Part shown: positions 11,301 through 22,876 of the stretch, piece by piece
How the letters are laid out: each line of letters opens with the position of its first letter
Position numbering within the stretch: position 1 is the stretch's first letter
Source: Morchella semilibera
Taxonomy: Eukaryota; Ascomycota; Pezizomycetes; Pezizales; Morchellaceae
Assembly: GCA_009192285.1 (NCBI GenBank)
Contig: CM018604.1
Coordinates: 2,418,001 to 2,482,000 of the forward strand
Direction of reading: 5' to 3'
Length of the DNA stretch: 64,000 nt
Made by a program: the position numbers and the translations under genes
The notes under the pieces: generated by a model
Seen by the model: only the letters and a program-made list of their open reading frames with translations
What the model was told of the DNA's origin: nothing
Databases searched by the model: none

Positions 11301-13455
11301 CGCTTCGTTGTCCAGAGATGTCTCTCTTTCAAGACTAGAAGTATGTTCGTCTACTCACTTCTGTTCTTCATAGTAAGATATTAACTTACTATATTGTTTT
11401 ATTTCTTTTTTTCTAGTTGTTGAACTCGTCGCTAGAGATGCTCTTGTGCCTCGAATTTCCATTCCTGAAGAATCTTTTCGGGAATGCAGGTTATGCTAAA
11501 AGATATCGAGGAACAGGTTGGTTTTTATGATAACCCTGTCTATGAACTATCTTTCTGATTCCAGGAACAGTTCGTAAATGGCTTGAGCAGCTGCTCGTTA
11601 CAACCACGTTTGTATCTGAATTCACAACACACCCCCTAATTAATATAGGCTCTCTATACTCGGACCCAGGAGAGTCTGAGAGAGGTGTTCGTAGTGCTCT
11701 TGAGGATTTACTTTACTACCGCATTACCCACTGGAGTGTCAATGACATACCCTTCTCGCAGCTCCTACAACAAGTAGATTTGGCGGATAATTTAAGTAAG
11801 TGTGAACCAAGATTTTATGGTAGAACAAAAGCCTAGACTGACTATTCCCAGACATTGGGGAAACATTTGGGCGAAAGATTATCAACCGGGTCGATTGGGG
11901 GCGTTTGGACCCGGTAAAAAGAAACTCATTTAATTCTTTGGAGAATATATTACGCCTTCGAAGTGCCCTTAAGGGAGGAGATTTGTGCCATGTGATGGAG
12001 TTAATGTTGCATATACACCCATTGCAGTTAGATCTGGATTCTCAAGAGACACAGTGCTTTCATGCTCTGATAGGTTTCTGGGAGCAGTGTTGTGCATTTC
12101 TGGTTCGTATCCGCCCTCATAAACCCAGGTCAAGGGTTTCTATCATCATTAGTGCTAGATACTAAAACCGATTACTCGTTTAGATTGTCATAGCATCGCC
12201 TGACGAGTTTCTCATCAAAAATAATTGGCGTAAAACCCATCTCGAATATTTCTTCCCGTGTCTAGCAGAATTTGCCGCCCTTTCCCTGGCCGAATGCAGT
12301 CAGATCGCAGAGACTGCCAAATCAATTCTAGTGAGAATTGTTCAGCACGTGCTTGAATCGTTTCAAAAGATTCAATCGTACTCATATACAACCCTCCTGA
12401 AGACGTGGAATAAACGCCCAGATATCTTGATTAGACGCGTGCTAGACTTGCTTGCAATCTGTCTTTGCAACATGCAGCATAGTACTGGAAACAAAGTAAA
12501 GCCAGTACTAGATAACCAATGCATATGGGAAATTATCAAGGAATGGAACTTTTGGTGCCGCAGAAAGACGGTTGGTGCACAGGAATCTGAGCTTGATATC
12601 AACAGATTCATGGTCATCTTTGCAGACGCGTTCAACAGCTCATACAGTGGCATCGAATCGCTGGCCCTGTACCAAAAAGTCAACTTGCGACAGCCCTTTA
12701 GCAAGTTCCGATTTATGCAGCCTAGTTGGAAGGTGAAAAGGGGCCAGTTCAAATCTCTTTCCTCTTTCAATAAGCGTCCTAATGAACAGAAATATCCTAA
12801 AGGGAGGATACTCACTAGCTATAAAAGGGTCGGAAATGTGTATACTGATGGTGGTGCCCAAGGAGCACTCACAGAGGCGGAGATCAAGGCCGTGTCAACG
12901 ATACAGTCGTTCTGGAGGCACTATTGGCAATTATTGTTAGAAAAGAGAAAATTCGACAAAACCCCCGAGGGAAAGGCCATCAAATGGATAGACCACCAGT
13001 TCCAGATGGCGTTAAATACGATGGATAAAGTACTGCCGAACAAAATGTTGAGGTGGACTATATTCCGCGACCAGGGAGTCCATGTTGTACTCAAGACTCA
13101 CGAAACCGGGCTAATCATCGAGAAAATGTTGTCGGAAATGATAATGCGAATGAAAACAGGGGAGGATCTTGAATGGACTGAACGAGAGGCGCTGGATGAT
13201 GTCTATCAAAATCTTTGCCAGGCGAAGGATAATATGGCAGCATTGAAGGAATCTATTTTCGGCAAAAACGTCGTGGCCTACCCGGTGGAGAAGTTGGGGC
13301 ACACATTGACCGAATTCAGGGGCAGAGCGATGGGCTTAAGTAAAGTAGTGGGGGATATCATGATAGAGATCACGAGGATCGAGGGTCAAGTCGCCGGGAG
13401 AAGTACTTCTGCTTCAGTTTCGTTGAAAACACCTGGAGAGAAGCGATTGAGATGA
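5368..13455 (+). CDS. Large UvrD/TRANK1-like SF1 helicase, about 2476 aa
   Basis: I infer eleven exons: 5368-7815, 7903-8159, 8211-8956, 9009-9080, 9160-9824, 9891-10838, 10900-11340, 11417-11516, 11565-11795, 11852-12112 and 12194-13455. They sum to a multiple of three. Two donors are weak (GTTCGT at 9825 and at 12113; an intron at 12136-12183 is an alternative for the latter). Superfamily-1A motifs appear in order: Walker A GRSGTGKTT (residues 786-794), DEVQD (about 1048), GDTAQ (motif III), ARNYRS (about 1130), KGMEFDDV (about 1233) and YVAITRTRA (about 1291). Downstream are alanine-rich TPR-like helices, a CCCH finger (C-X8-C-X7-C-X3-H, from residue 1825) and an IQ-like helix (about 2293). 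This matches fungal relatives of TRANK1 with a UvrD-type ATPase; the cellular role is unknown. The ATG at 5368 follows a leader with no earlier in-frame Met. Confidence 0.85.
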
Positions 13456-13528
13456 AGAGCTTTTAGGGGCTTTTTTTCCCCCTCTCTCTCTTTATTGCCA
13501 CACGGCTATACAAGTACGGTGTGCACCT

Positions 13529-13567
13529 CTTTTCTTTTCTTTTCTTTTCTTTTCTTTTCTTCTCCTT
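13529..13567. repeat. (TTTTC)n microsatellite
   Basis: About six to seven tandem TTTTC units, ending in TTCTCC, start about 75 bases after the helicase stop codon. They probably lie in the 3' UTR or just beyond the transcript end. Confidence 0.9.
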
Positions 13568-15035
13568 TTCCTCTCCATCACGCACGGAAATGGCAATTTA
13601 ACCTGGATATCGCAAAATCATTTAGTGTCGATGGGTTTTATTTTTCCTTTAGGTACATACATGTTACGCATATTGTAGTTAGCATGAAATACTAGCGCCA
13701 CAGAGATGAAATGAGGTTCCCCATTTACCTTTTTACATTGACCATTCAGCGTCGTTGGTCGTGACTTTACTGCATTAGTCCATTAGTCGCGCGTAGGAAC
13801 TTTACTCGAGCCAGCTAGCCCATCAGGAGTCTTCCTTATCTCCCATAGGGTACTTTGATGGATGGGGGTGTTAAGCCTTCCTCTGGCGAATGGCTGCGAA
13901 GGATAGTGGTTGTGGTGGTATTTACTACTACTTCTAGTAGGTAGCTAAGCTCGCTGATCTACATACTAGGTACTCCCACTCTTAATTCTCCAGTCGTGCA
14001 ATAAGACATACCAAACTCGGTGGGCTGCTCTACTCCTTGATCGTCAGCCAAGACGCAGAGCAAGGCTAATAATTACCTCGTTGGGCTGGCCCCCAAGCAC
14101 GGTACTTTTAACGTGTCTAATCATTTACACCTCCGAAGCACTCAATTTAATTAACAATGTGCACTTTGGCAGTAGGAGCAGCAGCGGGTGTAACTGGAGT
14201 GTACTCGCACGAAGGGCGTACGCTGCTAATCTTAACTGGAATTAGAGTATGAGAAGGCCTGAGCGCGCGACCCGCGCACGTATGCTGCGGATCCATCATC
14301 CATGCGAGCCCTGGGTCGGGTCGGGCTGGGCTGGGCTGGACTGGACTGGACTTGAACTGGGCCTGCCCGGAGGATATGACTCTTACTACGCTGGACATTG
14401 TCACTGAGTGGGTAATCATGACGTATGGAGGTGGGGGGAAGGAAGAACCCTAAATTGTATATCGTGTAATTGTATTAATGTTATTATTGTTATTACTACT
14501 TACTCGATCTACCTATATATGTAGTTAGCTGCTTACCTGCTATTACGGTGGCGGTGGTGAGATCGGGCGATTGGAAAGGTTCCGGGGCCTTTTATAATTG
14601 CCACTACTACTCTGCTCTGCTCTCTGCTCTGAGTCTGTATGTCTAGTCGATGCACGGCGGGCATGGAGTGATCTGTGAGAGATCAAGAGTAAAAGACTAT
14701 GTAGGGCTGACGTGACGTTGTGTGTACAGCTAGAGTTATTATTATCAATATTATTATTATACCTATGTATTATGGCCGCACCGAAGAGGGGGGGGTGGGT
14801 ATCTATCGATCAATCCTATGCTGGTGGGAGAATATGCTGTGGGTGAGCCTCGGTCTATTGTTGTCTCTATTTGAAACGGAGCAAGCGCTGGTGGCTCTAG
14901 TGCTGACTTCCTGCGTGTGGGAAAAGGGAGAGTTGGTTTATGATGATGATGATGATGGTGGTGGTGCTGGAGTTTGACGTTTCGACTATTGATCGACATA
15001 AGCAGGCATGATGTACCTGACGTTAATTGCTGTAG

Positions 15036-15085
15036 GTACTACGGGTGTAGGGGTAAGTCTGGCCCTACCCCTACACCCGTAGTAC
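15036..15085. mobile_element. Collapsed TACTACGG hairpin element, 50 bp
   Basis: Perfect 20-bp arms (GTACTACGGGTGTAGGGGTA at 15036-15055 and its reverse complement at 15066-15085) enclose a 10-base loop. The arm is identical to the outer part of the 32-bp arms of the element at 61987-62079. This copy therefore looks like an internally deleted member of the same MITE family. Confidence 0.7.
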
Positions 15086-16837
15086 TGTTTTTACATGTGC
15101 TCAAGACATGGAAGGAATGGATGGACACGGAGAAGAGGGAGAAGGAGAAGAAACTTGCTACATACCAGGGCCCCGGTGACATTTGGGGGGTGAAACACCG
15201 CGATTGACTTGAGTTCCCCCCATTCCATCTGATTCCATTCCTTTTCGGTGTTCTATTTCTGTTCGGCACTTTAATTTGATACATGTCGAGATCTTCGAAA
15301 AGGAAATGGTAAAAAAAGAAAAAATGAAATTCTACGGCAAATGTGGGGGAATGGAGGGGAAACAACAGATGACACTGACATTTAATTGTATGTAGTCTGC
15401 CATGCCGTAGCTGTTTGGCTGGCTAGAGCGCGACTCATGTTAATACCCTGATCGCTGATCGACTAAAAAGACTGTAAAACGAACGAACGAACGCGCGTAT
15501 TGTAGATACAGTACTCCATCTAGTATGGTAGTCCTTCCTTCACTCAGTAGGTGAATTTGCATTACCTCTGACTAAATACATACATACGTACAGCTCGTAT
15601 GTAGCTTATTATCATAATCACTATCGAGCTGCGCGCTGCACCTCCGCCGGACAACCCCCCGCGGAGTAGTACCTGTCTACATTTCCTACAATTTCCTACC
15701 ATTAATATCGAAGGCTAAAAGACGGCAAAAGACAAAAAATCAACACAATCATGTCATGAGGCTCAATTAATGTATGTACCTTACGTACCTTACCTTCAAA
15801 TCTAAGCATAAAAGAGGCGCACTAGACCGTGCTGCGCCGCTCCACCCTCCACCCCCCCCCTCCAGGGGAGAGGAGGCTCTTCCGTAAGGAGAGACACCCA
15901 AGGAGTCGGTGCAGTCGGTAAATTAGAGTAGGGATCAGGCCAGGAGGGAGGGGTGGGAAGGGTGGCACTGATGGTAGAAGGAAGGAGGGGTGGAAAGAAG
16001 GCGGGCAAGGCAAAGAGTGCGTTCAACCTCATCAACGGCCTCAACTAGGTAGATTCAACATCACGGTTTAGCAGCATACAAGTGAAATGTCACGCCTGGT
16101 GTACTCACTTCTCTCTACACACTGGTCTGCTAAAATGGACATGGTGGGGATAGATAGAGCCTACATGCTATATAGCTAACTACATGTAGCTTGCTCATGT
16201 CACTGCTCTATGAAACGAGTCAGTTAACTCTTCCCATTTACTTACCCAGAAGAGTAACCAATGCTATCTGCATGTATCTTCTATCTAATCTACGACCCAC
16301 CCACACTCCCTTCTATCGATTCCTCCCCAATCGGAAGTAAACTGATAAACTATGGTGTGCGTGGAGGCTCTGATTAAAAGCAGCAGTCAGCAAGCAGCAG
16401 CAAGCTCGCATCGCTCTGTGCATTGCATGGCAGGGATCATCTCTCGATCTCTGTTGACCTCTAGCTCTCTGTCTCTCTCTCTCTCTAGCGTTTTAGTTTC
16501 CCCATTTCTGTAGTTTGACTTTAATCTTTAATTTGGGAGAGGAGGTGGGGGGAGCCTGAGTTGGTCAATAAAAAACTGAAGAACAGAAATTTCAAAAAAA
16601 AAAAAAAAAAAAAAAACTTGCCGCATCGCATGACACTGCCGTTTCCGGAAATCTTTGTACCTATCTATCTACACATTATATCTGAACTGTATTACCAGAA
16701 TCTGTTACCTAGCACTCTCAACCCCTTTGCCTCTCAGAAGATCCTCGCCCGGGGTAGGGAAAGGGGAGGGGGGGGAGGTGGTCAGTGATCATACTCTACA
16801 CAAATGGCACCATGATCCTACCTACACTACTGGCATA

Positions 16838-16862
16838 CACCCATACCCATACCCATACCCAT
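16838..16862. repeat. (CCCATA)n microsatellite
   Basis: Four tandem CCCATA-type hexamers, in a region with no gene. Confidence 0.85.
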
Positions 16863-17256
16863 GAACGCAGCATTCTCCAAATGCCTCCCCTGCTAATATA
16901 CCCCCTCCCTTTCACCTCCTGCTCTCTCTTTTACTTGGGGCCGTATCGCATAACGCCGAGAATACACTTGCTTTGCCGATAGGTACAGGCGTCATATATG
17001 TGGAGTGTGGGTTAGGGTTATTTATGTGGGTAAGTACATGTAAGTACATGTGCAGCACATGTGAGTGTAAGTAAGCAAGCAGGCTAGGGTGGTGTGTGTG
17101 TGTGTGTGAGGAGAGGAGGGACGGAAGGTTTCAACTGCCTTTGGGGGGGTGCACAACCCACGAGAACACAGCAGAAGATCAAGAAGCAGGGACCTGCACT
17201 GCCGTCCGTAAGGGCGGGCGGGTGACATGATGACCTGAGGTCTCGTGGACACACGG

Positions 17257-17284
17257 CGAGACAGACAGACAGACAGACAGACAG
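17257..17284. repeat. (GACA)n microsatellite
   Basis: About six tandem GACA units; GACAGACAG recurs near 17697. Confidence 0.85.
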
Positions 17285-17947
17285 GTTGACAGCAAGAATT
17301 GAAATGTTAACGGCCGGCCCATATATACTTTAAAAATATATGGAGGGAAACATTGTGCGCACATGAGTGATCAGCCACTTCAGTGGGAAAAGAAAGAAGG
17401 AAAGAAAGAAAGAAAGAAAAATCCCGGGACCTTGACGGCGGAACGGTTGGGCAGGCCAGCGGTTAGGGGAACTACATGTATGTAACAGTAACAGACATTG
17501 GCAGGGGAGAGGGTGCATGTTTGTTGGTTTTGGTCTTAAGCTTTGGATTTGGTGGTAGCTACATGTACGTAGGTTACGGATAACATGTATATACGACATG
17601 TGTGTGTAATTTACATGTACAGCAGCTTACGGGGGTTGATGACATTCCTACTGATCGGGGGCGTATGGTATTATATTTTTGACAGTTAGAGCGGAGACAG
17701 ACAGACAGGGGAGGTTACGTGATTGCGCTTCTACTAGTGTAGAGTATATCAATCTACATGTACATGGTCGATCATGATAATATCGAGTGATCATGATCAT
17801 GATCGCTCTCGACTCCACTCACTCGGGGTTCGTGTAGCCAGGAACTTAATCCTCCGGGCACAGTAAGACTTTGGGCAGTAGGAGATAGCTTACATATTTT
17901 CTCCCTTCCACCGCAGGCGGTTTACGAAATTAACTACATGTAGCTCA

Positions 17948-18003
17948 TGAGAAAGAGGGAGGGAGGGAGAGGGAGGGAGGGAGAGAGGGAGAGAGAGGGA
18001 GGG
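17948..18003. repeat. Purine tract (GAGG/GAGA)n
   Basis: A run of more than 50 purines on the plus strand made of GGGA and GAGA units. Such homopurine tracts can form triplex DNA. Confidence 0.85.
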
Positions 18004-18566
18004 GTCTATGTTTGTAAGCCAGCCATCATCATGGGTGCAGCTGCAGAGCCTGCCATATATGTGGTGTGTGGGTGACCGTGATATACCAAAAACCCAAGTA
18101 CATGTAATGTATGATGTACTTATTCTCTCCAGCTATGTACTTCTACATGTACTCATCAGCTATAGCTATATAATTATACATGTAGTTTATAGCCCCGGCT
18201 CCTCTAAAGTACATGTATCCAATCACAATATATATATATATATAAAAAATAAAAAATAAAAAAAAAAAGCGTCGACGCCGGCGGAAATTCCAGAAGGAAT
18301 TAATCGTCTCCACACACGCGCACGCACACACCTCCAGCTTCTAGAAGGGGGGGCGGTGGGCCGTGGTAGTGGTGGGGAAACAAGAAAAGGAAAGAAAAAG
18401 GTACACCCGTGGTTTAGCTCAGTTGATCATAATAAGGCTTTTCCGGCCCGCGGGCGGAAGCAGAGACAGGAAAGAAAACCAAGGAAGCACAAGGCAAAAA
18501 TTTAAAGCTATGTTACATACATGTACCTATAATTGATTTATGCTTTTTTTTAAAAAAAAAAAAAAA

Positions 18567-18607
18567 GATTGGATTGGATTGGATTGGACTGGATTGGACT
18601 CGATTGG
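18567..18607. repeat. (GGATT)n microsatellite
   Basis: Tandem GGATT units with GGACT variants directly follow a poly-A run. Confidence 0.85.
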
Positions 18608-18704
18608 GTTTTGGAGGTTGGTCATTTTACGATAAGGCTTGAGCTTCCTTGAGTTTTTCCCAGGACATGAATTGGTCAATCTTCAGGCTTTTGATTTTTT
18701 TTTT

Positions 18705-18748
18705 GCGGTTACGGCTGCGGTTACGGTTACGGTTACGGTTGCGGTTGC
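18705..18748. repeat. (GGTTAC)n hexamer repeat
   Basis: Five or more GGTTAC units with GGCTGC and GGTTGC variants. It resembles, but is not, the common fungal telomere unit TTAGGG. Confidence 0.85.
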
Positions 18749-20105
18749 TTTTCCTACGGCTCGCTGGGTCAGGCTGGATGGAGCTTGCGGCCATCTGCTT
18801 GGTGGAGGGCAGATTAAGCTTTTTTTTGCACTGTTTCGAACGAGCACGATGACGGTGACAAAGTGGCGGCCAGACATGAATGAGTAATTAAATGTCACAA
18901 GAGTGAAAAGTGAAAAATGAAAGGCTCTAGAAAAGAGAAGGGGGAAAGGGGGAGCTTTGTCAGTGCAGGCAAGTAGACAAGCAGGTTGAGTTGTCAGTCA
19001 AATTAATAGTCAACAGCACATTCACAGCTTACTTACTCATTACTAGCACCTGTTGAATTTCGCACCCCGGGATCAAAGCTTCTTCCTTCTGATCAGACCT
19101 TGGGTATCTGTCACCATATCGCAATTCGGTCATTCGAAGCGGGATGCGCAAGCTAAGCTGCACCCAACCTCGTCCTATCGTAGGGGAGGAGGAGGAGGAG
19201 GAGGAGGAGGAGAGATGGAGAAGGAGGGGGGGAGGAGTAAGAGTAGGAGAGAAGAGGAAAGTAGTAATAGGAAACGTACTCTACCGGGATATGAGTGTGA
19301 AAGGAGTCGAAACACTCTCAATATTCAGATAGACTGATGGTGCAATCCAATAATTACTCTCTATCTCTCTCTCGCTCATCCATCCCATCCCATCCAATCA
19401 CCTGGACCTTCCTATCCTAGCAACATCTATCCATCCATCCATCATCCCAGACGCATCCCACCATACCGTGCCATCCACACTCACTCGATGAGCTTCCCTT
19501 CCTTCCTCCGGATGCAATGCACTGCTCAATTGCAACTCTACATTGCACCCCCCAAAAAATACCTACCCACGTAACCAACCCAACACCCCGTCCCACCAGA
19601 TTCCGGATCTCAAAAAAGCGAAAGTGGTCAGTGCGGATGTCGAATTTTTTTTTTAATTTATTTTCCCTTTTTTTGCATTTTCGAATTACTATACTCATGC
19701 TCTGATGGGAAATGCATGCACAGGTTTTTTTTTTACATCCCCCCCCCCCCCAAATGCAATGATCCAGTGCAATTGCTCTTCTGCCGTCCGTCCTGCAGTC
19801 TCGTCCTGAGATACGCATGTGTTCTGTTCTTCCTTTTTTTCTTTCTTTTTTTGCTTTTTTTTTAAAAAAAAAATCTTTTTTATTTGTTTTTTTCGGAGGG
19901 TGCGGTCTGCTGGAGACTCCGTAGACATGTAACCATGTTTCGACGAGCCGTGGCTAGGGGAGAATTAGGGCGGGGCAGCGCAGCGCGGCGAGGGGCGCGC
20001 ACGGGATTGCGCAATGAGATTTTAACGGAACACTTGGACTGGTGGTACGTCCCTATGTAGGAGGATGAGTAACTAGTAACTCTGCTTTCGATTTTCCCAA
20101 CAACT

Positions 20106-20206
20106 AACAGCAGCAAGCAGCAGCAACAGCAACAGCAACAGTAACAACAACTCTGATGATGCCGCTGGTGCTGCTGGTGCTGCTGGTGCTGCTGGTGCTG
20201 CTGGTT
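20106..20206. repeat. CAGCAA and GCTGCTGGT minisatellites
   Basis: A CAGCAA/CAACAG tract (about 20108-20145) is followed by about five copies of the 9-mer GCTGCTGGT (20161-20206). Both are in non-coding context; frames across them encode only poly-Leu, Val or Gln. Confidence 0.85.
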
Positions 20207-21239
20207 CTGATGCGCAGAAAAGTGTCAAATGCCAGTCAATGGGGCGCCAAGCGCGGAACATACAACCACTACCCCCCAATCATGTCCGGAGGCCGTGGGG
20301 TGCGTTTCTGCATCACTGTAACAATAACAGTTCAGTGTGAAGCTCAAGCCAGCAACCGCGCGCGCGCGCACCCACTTGATGACTTACTTGCTTGCTTGCT
20401 TGCTTCACAAGCAGTCCCAACAATCAGAGCCATTGGAGGAGAGAGAATTGGTGAGTACTAACTAGGTTACTTGGTAGCTGTCTAACCGTCTATAAGGGAG
20501 AGAAAGAAGTGAGAGGTAGGTAGGTCAATGTAGATACAACAAGTCTGACTAGCTATCTGGCTACAGGAATCCTCATGCAACTGCAGCTAGCTGGCCGGCT
20601 TGACAGAGATTACTACTTGAAGAATAGATAGCAAGTACCAGTGATGCCCATAACGTACAAGAAGAAAAGGGTCCTGAAAGGAAAATAAAGAAATAAAATG
20701 GCTCTAGCTCTAGTCACCCAAAAATGTACCTGGAGAGGGGAGAGGTAGAAGATGTCTGTTCTACTACCCTGCAATGGATCAAGATAGCCTATCGGTAGAT
20801 CTCAAAAGTAAACGAAACCTTTTAACCCGACGTTGACATGGAGCCCTTAAGCAGCAACCGCTTCTCCAAAGCTAACCGGTTTCCGTCTGATCTGTGTCTT
20901 GCGCTAAAACCCTGTAAAAATAAAATAAAAAAACCTGTACTAAACCAAAAAGGTCAAAAATATTTAACTCCAGAATCCTGTCTTTCCTATCTTAATAAAA
21001 ACCAGACCAAACCAAAACGAGCCAAGAATGTGAAGGGTAAAAAAAAAAAAAAAAAAAAAATGAACCATGCTGTACAAACTCCAACCTACCCATAGAAAAG
21101 GAAAAATAACGTAAACTGAAAAAGGTTACAATCAACCCGCAAATAAATAAATAAAATAAAATAAATAAAAAAAGGAATAAAAGGAATATAAAATAGTCCT
21201 TTCATCCAGCTACTAATCATCGACCCCAAACCATCTAAA

Positions 21240-22876
21240 CTATTGCCCTGGCATTTGGGTGTCAGGCTTCTCATATTTTCCGTTGTCTGCCATCTGGCTC
21301 CTCCAGGCATTGGCCTCTGCTTCATCCACTCCAGGCGGCATTGTGTGCATGCGTTTTAGATGGTCCTTCAGGTTATCGCGTCTCGCAAACTCCTTCCGAT
21401 AACTCGAGCAGTTGGGATCCAGACATCTCCAATAGAAACCAGGAATTTTGTGCACTGATTTCTCATGCCGTTCTCGATCGTTTGGGGTCGCGAACCCTTC
21501 AGTGCGTGAACAATTTTCGAATCTACAACGATACATCTTTTGGTGCTTCTGTTGGTGCTTCCTACAACACCAATAACAATCAGCATCTTTCTCTTCCCTG
21601 TCTGTGCCACCTTAGAGGAGGGCTGTGCTTACGTGAACTGCTCAGTCGTGGGAAACTTCTGAGTACAATGTGGACAATGAATAGCATTGGCAAGCTGACT
21701 GGAATTGAGCGTTTCAATCCCCCCATGTCTCAATTGAATTGGCAGAGTAGGCCCTGGCTCGTATGATGGCACATAAGCTGGCTGAGCTCTATATACACTT
21801 GTTGAGGAGTCGTAGGGCGTATACGAAGCGGCGTATGGCGTTCCAGATGATGACGGTTGGGATGAAGTAAGATCAGGAGCCATCCAGTTCGTTCGGGGCC
21901 ATTGAGGGGCAGCTTCACGGTGCCCGTCCTGAACTCTGCTCTGATGGGGTGGCGAGGTTTGGCTGTATTCGCTCTCACCGTTGAATGACGAACGGAGCGG
22001 CTCCCCCCTCTGAGAAATGCCACCTTGTATCAATCGTTCGTCATAGCTGGCTGCCCTAGCACCATCTACATGGGGTGATGGAGTACCATATGATGGGTAC
22101 GGATGATAGCGGGTGCTTCGTGGAATCACACGGTTACCGGACATATTTCGAGCTAACGAGCCACGGTTTAGTATCTTCCTGGAGGATAACTGTGCAGCTT
22201 CATTCACAAAATACTTACTGCCAGATTGCTCCTTTTCAAGAGAAAAGGAAGCTGGAAAGTATGAGCCCGAGCCGGCAGATTCACTTATTCCGTAGACTGG
22301 AGGGTTATGTCCTCCTGATGGAGAAGTTCCCCTCGCTTTTGGTGTTGTCCTGTTAAGCTGCGTCTCCTGACCACCTGTTGAATATCTATATTCTGAGGAC
22401 AAAGACTCGGGCGAGTATGGTATTCGTTGGCCTGGATCCGTTTCCCTCATTCTTCCCAGTGGTAGACTATTGCTCTGAATAGCACCTTGACCTTGTCCTT
22501 GTTGTACGTTGAATTTCGTATTGCCGTTGCTACAGGTGTAGCTCAAATTGTCGGAGGTTGGTGAAGAGGTTTCAGGATCCCTCACGATTGAGAAGAGAGG
22601 TGAGGGAAGGTAAGGTTTGTATTTCTCAGTAGTTGGATTATTTTCAGGCGTTGGCATGGCGGTAGTATCCATGGGATATGAACCTGTTGTGGGCTGGGAA
22701 AATAGTCTGGACGAAACGGGATCGGACGTTTGGCACAGGAAGGTGTCAAGTGGAGAAGAAGGAGGAAATAGGGTAAAGTCAGACTTGATGTTGAAGTTTG
22801 ATCTAATCTCAAATCTCCTCGGGCTTCCTCTAGTATCGAGTGGTAGTAGTGGGTTGGGTGAATTATGAACAGCCAT
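21240..22876 (-). CDS. C2H2 zinc-finger protein, likely transcription factor
   Basis: Two exons on the minus strand: 22876-21633 and 21561-21240, with a 71-nt GTAAGC...TAG intron. Splicing completes a finger split between the exons: C-P-H-C then H-X3-H (Cys401, Cys404, His417, His421). A second finger follows (C427-C432...H447-H452) and a third (C461-C466...H482-H487) with the FARRDNLKDHLKRMH signature of fungal factors. The first 400 residues are Ser/Pro/Gln-rich and disordered. The protein is 521 aa from ATG 22876, which has G at +4 and A at -3; an in-frame ATG at 22933 would add 19 residues. It is probably a nuclear DNA-binding regulator with unknown targets. The layout (long disordered N-terminus, fingers at the extreme C-terminus) differs from the gene at 51019-54284. 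Confidence 0.85.

Larger units (their letters stand above)
13456..21239. other. Microsatellite-rich intergenic region, about 7.8 kb
   Basis: No supported gene. The open frames here are low-complexity or lack homology. The stretch is unusually dense in simple repeats: a TTTTC tract just after the helicase stop, GAT, ACCCAT, GACA, GAGG, TA, GGATT, GGTTAC, GGA, CAGCAA, GCTGCTGGT, CTTG and CG tracts, and poly-A/T runs up to about 20 bases. It also contains one collapsed hairpin element (15036-15085) and a string of ACATGTA palindromes between 16180 and 18525. No tRNA, rRNA or transposase frame was found. Confidence 0.7.

Noticed and set aside
11612-11648. 37-nt intron in the helicase
   Set aside because: Very short and would break the reading frame, which is intact without it.
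18405-18450. tRNA-like GTGGTTTAGCTCAGTTG
   Set aside because: Only a D-arm-like word; no closing D stem, anticodon arm or T arm follows.
20156-20461. Leu/Val-rich plus-strand frame and its Ala/Pro/Leu mirror on the minus strand
   Set aside because: They are produced by the GCTGCTGGT and CAGCAA minisatellites.
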